Shown piece by piece: positions 55,623 to 64,000 of a stretch of 64,000 nucleotides of DNA. Position 1 is the first letter of the stretch. Every line of letters begins with the position of its first letter. This stretch comes from Nemertoderma westbladi (taxonomy: Eukaryota; Xenacoelomorpha; Nemertodermatida; Nemertodermatidae). Location: assembly GCA_032718475.1 (NCBI GenBank), contig JAUCBJ010003184.1, positions 59,870 to 123,869 of the forward strand. Reading direction: 5' to 3'. Under the pieces are notes generated by a model, which searched no databases, had not been told where the DNA came from, and saw only the letters and a program-made list of their open reading frames with translations. The translations under genes were made by a program, and so were the position numbers.

Positions 55623-56398
55623 TTAGGGTAGCACTAGATCTTTGAACAGTGAATACAGCTCGTGAGGATCCGGGATACCATCAGAATCGAAAGTCTGAGG
55701 TCTAATCAAGTAACGAGGTGGTCTGACCGAGTATTCCGGAACTATGATCGTAGGTTTACTCAAGGATCGTCTGAGTCGAGCGAGCGTAGGTGATATGTCG
55801 AACAAGTTTCGGTTTCCGTGGATGTTTATGTCTTTCCGTTTATTAGTTGGGTCTAGGGCATTTATCGTAATAATACCAAAGACGCACGTCTGGTAGGGGA
55901 AACGCGGATGATATTTATTTGTTGCTACAATGCTTCTATCAAGAATTCCAAATATACGTTAGAGTTACCGCGTCCATTTGTCTCTCTAATGTCTTTTCTT
56001 TCGAGTCGATTTCGAATAGAATTTTCGCATTCGAATTTCAGTTTATCGTTCCGACTCCGCTGGGTAGGATATATGTTCAACATAGCCCGTATCGTGTGAA
56101 TCGATAGAGTGGCCAATGGTTAAGAAGTCCATATACGTACTATTACGATGCGTGTAGCGAGTGGTGAATTTTCCATAGTCCAATTCACGCGTAAGTTGCT
56201 TCGAGGAAATCGTCGGTTCGATATAACGACCATCGTCCTCCGTAGTAGTTGGACTAGCGTCGCCGCGTATCAAACTATCAACAAACACTTGTAAAGGTAG
56301 AGTATATCGCTCCCCGATACCAAGACCATCTTCTATCAACTCCGTTATATCTGCTATATATGAGTTTATTAATATTATAATGAGCTTATAATTAGGCT
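55623..56398 (-). pseudogene. Broken coding block of unknown family inside the LTR element
   Basis: Three minus-strand frames abut in order and look like one protein cut by two frameshifts: ELIEDGLGIGERYTLPLQVF...YVEHISYPAESER (about 56398-56043); KLKFECENSIRNRLERKD...VYLEFLIEAL (to 55925); and YHPRFPYQTCVFGI...NIHGNRNLFDISPTLARL...ELYSLFKDLVLP (to 55623, ending in TAA). Composition is protein-like and unlike the AT-rich surroundings. It shows no RT, RNase H or integrase motif. It may be an extra ORF of the element or captured sequence. Confidence 0.4.
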
Positions 56399-57175
56399 AG
56401 CGAGCGTCGCTGCCTACCCCAATCAGCCCCCGGACAGTGTACGATCCTCAGCGCAAATGTATCGTCGTCGCTGTGTTTTCCGCCAACGTGTAGCTACACA
56501 ACGACAACGACACTAGCACGAGTCACTCCACTGTCCGTCCCAAAGGCTTAGATACACTTCAGGTTCTTACTGGAGAGTTAGGGTTACTTTCACAATTGCG
56601 ACTCGCTACTGTAAACACACCTTAGTAGTAACATTCGCCTATAAACTCACAAATTCCACACACACAACTGTCACAAATTACACACACTCGGGCCATTTGT
56701 CCGTTAGTCAGTGCCTTCCAGAATGCCACGTTATTATTATGTATCCTTGGATACTAGCAGTGCGCTATTTATTTCTTACTATGCAATGGGGCAAGCTTTC
56801 TATTGTTCTTTTTAACTTGCTTCTAATTCTAGCGTGGGTGTTACTATGGTGACATTATGGAAAGCTAGCGGTAGAATTAGGGTAATTCCAATGCATACAG
56901 ATCTGGGATGCTATTTAATAGTAATTCTTTAATGGTCCAATATCTCGTTTATATACGATTTTATAAATTTTATCGGCTATTGACTCATACATGGGAGATT
57001 CTTACACTCTAACACACTTAATAAGATGAATCTCCGCTCCCGTGATCTATTAATTAATGGGATTTTGGGAATGTTATAAATTGCACAGAATGACAATTTA
57101 TTAAATTCATTAAAATATGAATTCAAATTTATTCCCTGAAATTTTATTATTTGATAGTGCAATTGACACAATTTG
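56399..57175. other. Internal region of the LTR element without recognisable pol
   Basis: In the position where reverse transcriptase, RNase H and integrase should lie (minus strand, after the protease) I find only short AT-rich frames. Confidence 0.4.
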
Positions 57176-57445
57176 ATTCCAGAGCAGGTCTGGGAACATA
57201 GGATCCTTAATTCTATGAAAATTGTCTTTTAAGAGTATCGGTAAGTGCTACGATATCTTAATCGACTAGAATTGTTAAAGGATCTGAATTTTACAGATTT
57301 TGATTTATAGATTTATAAATATTAAATAATTAATATTTGAGATGGGCACCAATTTATTCCAGAACTGGTCTGGGGACGTTAACCACTGATTCTAGAATTT
57401 GTCTTTCAAGTATATCGGTGGGTGCCGCGATATCTTAATCGACCT
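57176..57445. repeat. Diverged direct duplication, about 180 bp period
   Basis: The stretch with CAGGTCTGGG, TTGTCTTT..AGTATCGGT and CGATATCTTAATCGAC at 57178-57270 recurs at 57359-57445. On the minus strand both copies encode related peptides (SRHPPIYLKDKF and HLPILLKDNF). The right copy holds the end of the protease frame. Confidence 0.6.
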
Positions 57446-58531
57446 TATACTTTGTTCTCCTAATTTATCCTGGGGGGTGGACAACACACCTATATAGTAA
57501 TCTGCCGTTATGGTAGATTTCACCTGCATAATTCCTGACATATTCAACTTAGTTCGGAATTTGGGTTGTCCAGCAAAGATGTCTTCGGCTAGTTCTTGAT
57601 CGATGAATGTTCCTGTGCTGCCGGAGTCAAGGAGGGCGTTCACTATGTAACTTTTGTTAGGACCGTGAACTCTTACCTGCACTACAGGAAATTCTCTGAT
57701 TCCTACGTTGGAAGTTGGAGGTTTCCAAGATGGTTGTCTGTCAAAGGTAGTTGGGGGGAACTCATTGTCGGTGTCCTTTTCATACGTAAGTGCTCGATAC
57801 ACTGCGGTATTTATTAGGTAACAGGATTCGTTGGCGTCGGAGAATTCGTCCGTATAGAATCCTTCCATCTCAGATTCTTGATCAGTGTCATTTACATCAC
57901 TGAATTGGACATGTAGTTCGGGCTCACTTACCTGACTCGGGATGTTTCGTTCGAATTCACTGTGTAACAAGATGTGATGTTTCGCACCGCACTTTGCACA
58001 CCTTACGTCGGAGTAACAGGTTCGCCGTTGGTGTCCTTGTCTGAGGCAATTATAGCATAACCGCTTATCCCACATGACTTCACGTCTGTCTACCAGGGAT
58101 TTCTTTAGGAATTCAGCACACACACTCAAACGGTGGGGCCCGTTGCACAGCGCACATTTTGGTTTGATGTTACTCACTTTACCTTGGGCAACGTTATGCA
58201 CTCTCGTTCTTTCTTCGGGCTTTCTTCCGTGAATTCTCTTAGGAGACGTAGGAGGAGTTGTTGTTACCTGTTCTCTCCTGTCCCTGGTTCGAGACTTATA
58301 TTTACTTACGTCTTTATAGGTCTTGTTATCATAGTAAGATTTTACTGTATCTTTTCCGCTGTCCTCTTCCTGAGAGACTTGGCTTTCGCCGTCGTCAGTA
58401 TAACACACTGGTGTTACCCTTCTCCTAGAAACGGGTTTCTCACTTACCTTATTTTCCGATGTTTTCTCTCTGGACTGCTTTATGAGTTGTAATTTTACTT
58501 CACTATCTAAGAAAGACATGAGATCAGCCAT
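57392..58531 (-). CDS. BEL/Pao-type Gag-Pol segment: zinc knuckles and aspartic protease
   Basis: 379 residues. Residues 1-20 (MADLMSFLDSEVKLQL) finish a DUF1759-type Gag domain. A basic linker follows, then three Cys/His clusters: CALCNGPHRLSVC (126-138), CYNCLRQGHQRRTC (159-172), CAKCGAKHHILLH (178-190). The aspartic protease of the DUF1758 type begins near residue 280, with the catalytic LLDSGSTGTFID at 300-311. This order is typical of BEL/Pao elements of animals. The frame ends at TAG (57392-57394) just after the protease, where pol should continue. Upstream it is in frame with the 58547 segment across one TAA, so the ATG at 58531 is probably internal. Confidence 0.8.
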   Translation of the reverse strand: MADLMSFLDSEVKLQLIKQSREKTSENKVSEKPVSRRRVTPVCYTDDGESQVSQEEDSGKDTVKSYYDNKTYKDVSKYKSRTRDRREQVTTTPPTSPKRIHGRKPEERTRVHNVAQGKVSNIKPKCALCNGPHRLSVCAEFLKKSLVDRREVMWDKRLCYNCLRQGHQRRTCYSDVRCAKCGAKHHILLHSEFERNIPSQVSEPELHVQFSDVNDTDQESEMEGFYTDEFSDANESCYLINTAVYRALTYEKDTDNEFPPTTFDRQPSWKPPTSNVGIREFPVVQVRVHGPNKSYIVNALLDSGSTGTFIDQELAEDIFAGQPKFRTKLNMSGIMQVKSTITADYYIGVLSTPQDKLGEQSIRSIKISRHPPIYLKDKF

Positions 58532-58546
58532 GGTAGGGTCTCGTTG

Positions 58547-58800
58547 TTATTGTTCCATCATATATAACACTTTCTTGTCCCAGCGTGTACCTACTCCACC
58601 CTTTGGTAAAGTAGATGCTAAGGCTCCTACAACCATAGAGTTCTGGTATTCATGAGACTTACCTAACCAATCTAGCTGTCTACAGATCTCCTGAATCTCA
58701 TCGGAAAATTCTATAATCCCGCTGCTAAGAAACTTTCGGGGCGCCATTAATTTCGCATATAAATACCTAGCTATGTTAGTCCTATTACCATACCTGATGT
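58547..58800 (-). pseudogene. BEL/Pao-type Gag, C-terminal part of DUF1759-like domain
   Basis: LNIRYGNRTNIARYLYAKLM...EIQEICRQLDWLGKSHEYQN...LPKGGVGTRWDKKVLYMMEQ, the normal continuation of the Gag domain. It is separated from the large Gag frame by a one-base shift near 58805 and from the zinc-knuckle frame by a single TAA (58547-58549). The two lesions suggest decay, although LTR similarity implies a recent insertion. Confidence 0.7.
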
Positions 58801-60867
58801 TTAATGTATCCTAACTTGTCTTAATCCATCTGGATGTCCAATAAACTTTAACGCCATTAACTTGGGAGGTCCTTCCAAGCACTTGATGAGGAATCTAAGT
58901 TTCTCTCCGTTAGATAGTACAGAGTTCTGTATGCTATCTTTGTAATATTCATTGAAAGGTAACCATTTCATCTCATCTCCATTGAATTTGACGATTTCTC
59001 CCACTTTGACCGCTTGGCGGGCTTCTGTTCTAGCCATCTGATGCGTAAAGCTTTCTTGGGCCATCGTGTTATTTAATATCGAATTATCGGTATATAAATT
59101 TCTCGGATTATTATCAGGTCTATAGGGAATATCATTAACAACAGGTTTATAATCACCCTTAATAGGGTTTGCTATAGGAGTTTCTACTTCACTAGCAGTA
59201 TAGATGCGTGTAGGCTCCACACCTTGCGCATGTAATACTTCAGACCTAACAGGTTGACACAATGTTACAGGGGGTATTGGTATACCCTTTTGTATATTGA
59301 CTAATTTGTCGCGTTCTAGCGCGATGCTTTGCTGCACTTCTTGCAATTCTACCCTACTTTCCCTTACTGTTCCCTTGAGTTGGTGGACAGTCCCTTCTAA
59401 ATCTCGGATCTGCTGTGAGGAACATTCTCGGTGCTCTCTCAGCTGCCCGAGCAAGAGACCCATCTCCCGCCGTCCCTCATCAACCCACTCGACCGCCGAA
59501 GCGGGAGTCGCCAACGTAGTAGCGGGCCGACGTGGGACGACGGGAGACAAATCTTGGATTTCTCTCTCGGCGTCAAGAACCGGGACATTCTCTGGGACTG
59601 CTCCACCGGGTGCAAACAGTTTCGTACTGTGTAAAGGGAATTTGGTTGTAGGTTCGGGGAGTACAGGGGCCTCTCTCACCGAAGGGGTGTTTTCGAGAAC
59701 AGGCTTAACTATTTCAGGCTCATCTACTATCGTAGGGAGTCTTTTGACCTTAATAATTTGGTCTGTGGGTTCTGTACTACCTAAGTCTGTGCTAGCTAGT
59801 TGTCTTCTAACAGCTGGGGGCAAATCAGGCAATTTGTGACGGTGAGATGTTTTTCTACGCCTGCTTAGATGAGATCTATTTCCTCCGCCTTCAGGATCGG
59901 TGGTCTCGCCTTCCTCCGATGATGTGTATTCTTGGCGCTTGGGAGTAGATCGACTCAGCATCTGCATTTGACTAGCAGTTAACTGTTTATTTATGCAGTC
60001 TTGCGTCTCTTGAAGATTTTCCAACTCCAGTTGGGTGGTCTCTTCAGACGCTCTCTGTTCTGCTTCTGCCAATGCCATTGCTGCTGCTGCTTTTGCTGCT
60101 TCCACTGCCGCTGCCGCTTTTGCCGCTTCCACTGCCGCTGCCGCTTTTGCCTCTTCCACTGCCGCTGCCGCTTTTGCCGCTGCTACTGCCTTTCTGTCCT
60201 CTATACGTTTTTTCTTTACTTGTTCTTCTTGGACTCTAGCGAGGCGGAGTTTTTCATCAAATTTAGCTTGGTTTGCAGCTAACATTTCCGCATCGATTGC
60301 GTCCAACACAAGCTTGGTTCCTTCACTATTAGGGCGAAGTCCAGACAGTCGTCTCCTCAACTCTTCGTCTCCTAGGAATCGCTGATAGTCTGACAGATAG
60401 ATGTCAATGGCGTCTCTAGTTCGCGGCTTCTCTGCTGTCACTTCGCTTTCTTCTTGAGAAGAAGTGGCGTCGGTTGATTCTTCAAAGGTTGGCCACTCAT
60501 CATAAACCGTATCCGCCATCTTCGCTCCACGTTCGGGCGTCCGCTCAGCAGTATCCGAACTACTGGAGCTATCGGGCCGCTTAGAACTAGGTTCTTGGCT
60601 AGGATGTTGCTGCTGTTTGACAGCTGCTTCTTGATCCCGCTTGACTTGGGCCCGAGTGCCGATGATAGACCTACGTTGTTCTACTAGCCTAGGGTCTGAC
60701 ACTACTACTGTAGGGATGGCGTTTTTTACAATAGTAGGTGACTTAGACTTGGATCTAGGATGTTCTATACTTGGATCTGGGTCACTGATCTTTTTAAGGC
60801 ACTGTCTAACAGTCATTCTAACACTTTCTAAGAGACTATCCGACAGTGATTGGGTTGTGTCTGACAT
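58801..60867 (-). CDS. BEL/Pao-type Gag protein, N-terminal 688 residues
   Basis: Starts MSDTTQSLSDSLLESVRMTV. A Ser/Pro/Glu-rich region is followed by a charged coiled coil (about residues 190-290) with an Ala-rich repeat, VEAAKAAAA, three times in tandem. Later comes another coiled coil (LLGQLREHRECSSQQIRDLE... to about 520). The end is the start of the DUF1759 Gag domain (VKFNGDEMKWLPFNEYYKD, FLIKCLEGPPKLMALKF). Gag would form the particle that packages element RNA. The frame ends prematurely in the Gag domain at 58801 by a one-base shift. The Ala-rich repeat is coded by GC-rich triplets that also leave long antisense open frames, which are not genes. Confidence 0.8.
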   Translation of the reverse strand: MSDTTQSLSDSLLESVRMTVRQCLKKISDPDPSIEHPRSKSKSPTIVKNAIPTVVVSDPRLVEQRRSIIGTRAQVKRDQEAAVKQQQHPSQEPSSKRPDSSSSSDTAERTPERGAKMADTVYDEWPTFEESTDATSSQEESEVTAEKPRTRDAIDIYLSDYQRFLGDEELRRRLSGLRPNSEGTKLVLDAIDAEMLAANQAKFDEKLRLARVQEEQVKKKRIEDRKAVAAAKAAAAVEEAKAAAAVEAAKAAAAVEAAKAAAAMALAEAEQRASEETTQLELENLQETQDCINKQLTASQMQMLSRSTPKRQEYTSSEEGETTDPEGGGNRSHLSRRRKTSHRHKLPDLPPAVRRQLASTDLGSTEPTDQIIKVKRLPTIVDEPEIVKPVLENTPSVREAPVLPEPTTKFPLHSTKLFAPGGAVPENVPVLDAEREIQDLSPVVPRRPATTLATPASAVEWVDEGRREMGLLLGQLREHRECSSQQIRDLEGTVHQLKGTVRESRVELQEVQQSIALERDKLVNIQKGIPIPPVTLCQPVRSEVLHAQGVEPTRIYTASEVETPIANPIKGDYKPVVNDIPYRPDNNPRNLYTDNSILNNTMAQESFTHQMARTEARQAVKVGEIVKFNGDEMKWLPFNEYYKDSIQNSVLSNGEKLRFLIKCLEGPPKLMALKFIGHPDGLRQVRIH

Positions 60868-62185
60868 GTTTGTTTACACAGTTGAATGCCTACGGCTATA
60901 AATACAGTTAAAGCAAGTCTAGTAATTAAGTATCACTGTTAGCCTAATAATTAATTACCGATACTGCTACTCAGTGTAGCGTGATATATATATAATATAT
61001 TAGAATACCGGTATGCTTATAGTATATATATAAGTATTATTACAGACTAGATTTGTCACAGAGTACCGGTATATAATTTTAGCACAAATATATAAATATA
61101 TAATAGGCCTATCGTGAATACCGGTATACAGCTGACACTTATAGTATATATAAGTATAATTATTACAGACTAGAATTAATTACAGAATACCGGTATGATT
61201 TCAGCCTAAATTTATAGAATAAATATAATAAGCCTATTGTAAATACCGGTATGTCAATTATTTTAAAAATAATTGAATTTCTGAATGTTAGGGGTTACTT
61301 GGTTACTTTACTTACTTTATTACCGTTATTTGAGCAGCAGTCCAACTGATATTAAGACCTAAGTGTTGTATAACAGGCCTACTATTTTATTAATAGATTT
61401 AGTGGATTTATATGTACCCGTATGAGGGGTTTTGTTACAATATTGAAATAGATGTTACTATTTCTGGGAAATAATCACTACACAGAAGCTGTGCGCTCTC
61501 AGTGAAGTGCTACTTATTGGACACTAAAACAGATAATTCTACCTCCTAAGTTACTTATTTACGAATTACTTACGATACGGGTGAGATTAATTCTCTAACT
61601 AAACACAACAAAAATATTACGTACGAAATTTTTAGGGTAATTTTACAGGGAAACTACAAACCAGTCTAACAAAGGGTTAGAACTTCTGGTTATTACAACA
61701 GACAGGATACTACGGTATTTGGGAATAATAAAGCAGTAGTCAATATACTGCGTTGTCCAGATAGGAAAAATACCACCGTCTGACGACCTATAGCCGTATC
61801 GCTATAGGTACTACGTTATGTATCACGGAGTGTCCCTACCTAGAAGTTAATTACCGCGGTCTACCAGAACCAACGTGCCTATTAACCACTTTACAACACA
61901 AATATACTGCCCACACACTAATTACCTTCGGAAAGCACTGTACACTAAACCCTAAATTAGGTACAAGTACTTGTACAACAAATAATCAGTAGTTAAAAAT
62001 ACTTGAACAGCTAAAAGAACCACGGCATCTGCTGGAGTGACCGGTGCACAAGATCACCAGTCTTTACCTACGCCAAGCAGCCCGTGTAGTACCGGGGTTA
62101 ATTTAACTATAACGGTATGTGTAACAAGCACAATTACTGTAGGAATAAACTTAGGGATATGAATGTTGCGAATAATCGCATAAAC
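60868..62185. other. Long 5' leader of the LTR element with tandem duplication
   Basis: About 2.2 kb of non-coding DNA lies between Gag and the right LTR. Within it, 61016-61137 and 61138-61255 are a diverged direct duplication of about 121 bp (ACAGACTAGA...CCGGTAT...AGGCCTAT/AAGCCTAT). ACCGGTAT recurs several times here. No gene seen. Confidence 0.5.
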
Positions 62186-62762
62186 TCTGAATAATAAATA
62201 TTACGCTACCCGTACAGAATACTCAAACAAAATACAAACCAAACGCTGGCAGACTACCATTAAGCCTAAATAAACTACAGTATGTGCAGATTCCAAAATG
62301 GTTAGTTAGTATGCGTTCTAACACGGTAGTACGACTTATTCTTTAGGAGGGGGTTGACCTTACAACTCAAGATGCCCCAACTTACTAACTGGCACTTTAT
62401 CGGACAGACTCTACACACGCCGCAATCTCTCCAGACCCAACAACAGCCAGACAACAATCCAGCCTACAAAATATCTGAGTAATAACTATTACGGTACCTG
62501 AACAGACCACACAAACAACACACAGGCTAAAACGCTGGCAGACTACTATCAAGCCTAAATAAACTACAGTATATGCAGATTCCGAAATGGTTAGTTAGTA
62601 TGCGTTCTAACACGGTAGTACGACTTATTCTTTAGGAGGGGGTTGACCTTACAGCTCTGGCTGCCCCTACTTCCTAACCGGCACTTTATCGGACAGACTC
62701 TACATGCACTGCAATCCGTTCAGACCTAACAACAGTCAGAACAACAGTCCAGCCCACAAATT
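62186..62762 (+). repeat. Two tandem copies of a 289 bp repeat in the element leader
   Basis: The block with ACGCTGGCAGACTAC, TTAGTTAGTATGCGTTCTAA, CGACTTATTCTTTAGGAGGG and GGCACTTTATCGGACAGACT starts at 62243 and again at 62532, a 289 bp period. Copies are about 90% alike by eye. Confidence 0.85.
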
Positions 62763-63054
62763 ATCTGTACAATCTGAGCAGGGTTACACGCCTTCTGGTC
62801 AATATTATCCTACTAGTAAATAAAACTGACAGAAATAGACCTAAGTAAAATCCCAATAAAAACCAGGCGTCCCCGATTTAATATCGAGACCTACCGGTAT
62901 ATAATTATCAAAATCGAATAATACTGCTGTACCTGTACTGCTGTAAGTACCGGTCCGGATGATCAGGCAGTCAGGCCTACAGATTACCGGTCGACCGGTA
63001 CTTTAGTCTTGATCGCTTACGCCGAAATCAAGATCCTACAAACTGTTATTGTTC

Positions 63055-64000
63055 GCGCTTTTAAGACCTTTGGCAGTTTAACCCGCCAAATCTATATGTC
63101 TTCTAGGTTATAAATCTACTCCAGCCTATGACAAGTATTGAACACCTATAATAATTCTAACATTAGCCAAAGCCAGTCTGTGCGCGACCATTCACCCGCT
63201 GGATATACCCGGGAGACTGGATTTGGATGCTTTAATTTGATTGCGGTGCAGGCCTACCGTACTATTCGATTGATCGTTAATATATAATCTCTGACGAATA
63301 TTATTCACTTTCGGGAAATATTAGCAGTTCCTTTAGGACGTGGCACTCTATCTATTTAAACAGAGATATGACTTACACTATACACAACAGTATGTCTTAT
63401 AGATCACCAAAGTGCATTCTTTAGGAAATGCTTTGTTACTCGGTCAAGCACACACAGACTATTGCACACAACTGCACACTGAATTGCCGACATTCACTGA
63501 TTTTAATCATATATAAAGAGAATAACAACCGACATTTGTAGGGCCTATTAAGTAGCATTGAACTCACTACAAACCACGATAATGTATGTCGCAAATTGTT
63601 ATATGTAACCGGTCTCTCTAACCTTAGTGTATCAAGAAGATTGGGTTTTCGGATCGTTATCAATATTCTTCCCAATAATAATATGTAAACGAACGATACA
63701 ATTAACAACACAGTAAATAGCAGTAAATAATGCGGCGAAAAGCAGTTTACGTCAGGGTGCTTAATCAGATGCCGAGATAACAGTTTGATGATCTTATAAT
63801 TAAAGACGCTCTAATGTCAGAAAACATTCCCCGGCCGGTGTTCTAGGCGTGGGGGAAACGTCAGTACTGAATCCTGTAATTCTGCTGTACTGTACAGCTT
63901 TTACACAAAGAGGGAAACTCTGATTGGTCGAATGGCAAAAAGCTCCACGTGGAAACAGCTGATAGATGTCGTCATTTTGAGCTGAGCAGAACAAAGAACC
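63055..64000 (-). mobile_element. LTR of BEL/Pao-like element, 5' LTR (runs off the window)
   Basis: Near-identical to 53784-54728. Its left edge, near GTTCGCGCTTTTAAGACC, borders the internal leader, where the primer-binding site should be; I could not match it to a tRNA end. It carries a CTGTA insertion relative to the other copy (near 63887). Confidence 0.85.

Noticed and set aside
59297-60385. Plus-strand open frames opposite gag (Ala/Ser- or Cys/Arg-rich)
   Set aside because: Antisense shadows of the Ala-rich Gag repeat; composition follows the complementary codons.

Overview
The window is eukaryotic genomic DNA, most likely from a marine invertebrate. The base composition is AT-rich. 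Genes have GT-AG introns with matching phases. There are RTE-type, CR1-like and restriction-endonuclease-type non-LTR retrotransposons, a BEL/Pao-type LTR retrotransposon, small inverted-repeat DNA transposons and very long minisatellites. I cannot name the species or phylum. Nothing looks bacterial.

Host genes. (1) The window opens inside the C-terminal coding part of SIL1, the ER nucleotide-exchange factor for BiP (to 763, + strand). (2) 5451-13189 (+) is a three-exon gene, with exact intron-phase agreement, for a large low-complexity protein of unknown family. Its 4.2 kb last exon carries one frame break near 12.28 kb. (3) 22.9-25.3 kb (+) is a complete three-exon gene for a secreted, probably GPI-anchored Reeler-domain protein with a threonine-rich stalk. 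(4) A lone extra copy of its last exon lies at 29.6 kb. (5) Exons 1 and 2 of a second Reeler gene lie 6.5 kb apart (38.1 and 44.9 kb), and no third exon was found.

Mobile DNA dominates the rest. An RTE-like family with very short 3' tails ending in TAG repeats has four sizeable copies (6.0-7.6, 14.6-15.5, 27.4-28.5, 45.6-47.4 kb) and several fragments. Two copies have perfect 10-11 bp target duplications, and one is nested inside a CR1-like element. A non-LTR element with a restriction-like endonuclease sits at 48.5-53.0 kb with a 33 bp duplication, and an older relative lies on the minus strand at 38.9-42.3 kb. From 53.8 kb to the right edge is a minus-strand BEL/Pao-like element with near-identical LTRs, gag and protease, but no recognisable reverse transcriptase or integrase. 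Two DNA-transposon-like elements (TTAA-flanked, 25.6-26.3 kb; hAT-like, 28.7-29.1 kb) flank the third RTE copy.

Tandem repeats include a 38 bp array (2.4-3.7 kb), an 11 bp array (17.3-19.4 kb) that grew inside an RTE fragment, a 25 bp array of about 255 copies (31.2-37.6 kb), a 33 bp array (38.6-38.9 kb), a 26 bp array (43.7-44.8 kb) and a 17 bp array split by the endonuclease-type element. The layout is a gene-poor locus where retrotransposons, minisatellites and partial duplication of the Reeler gene have shaped one another.
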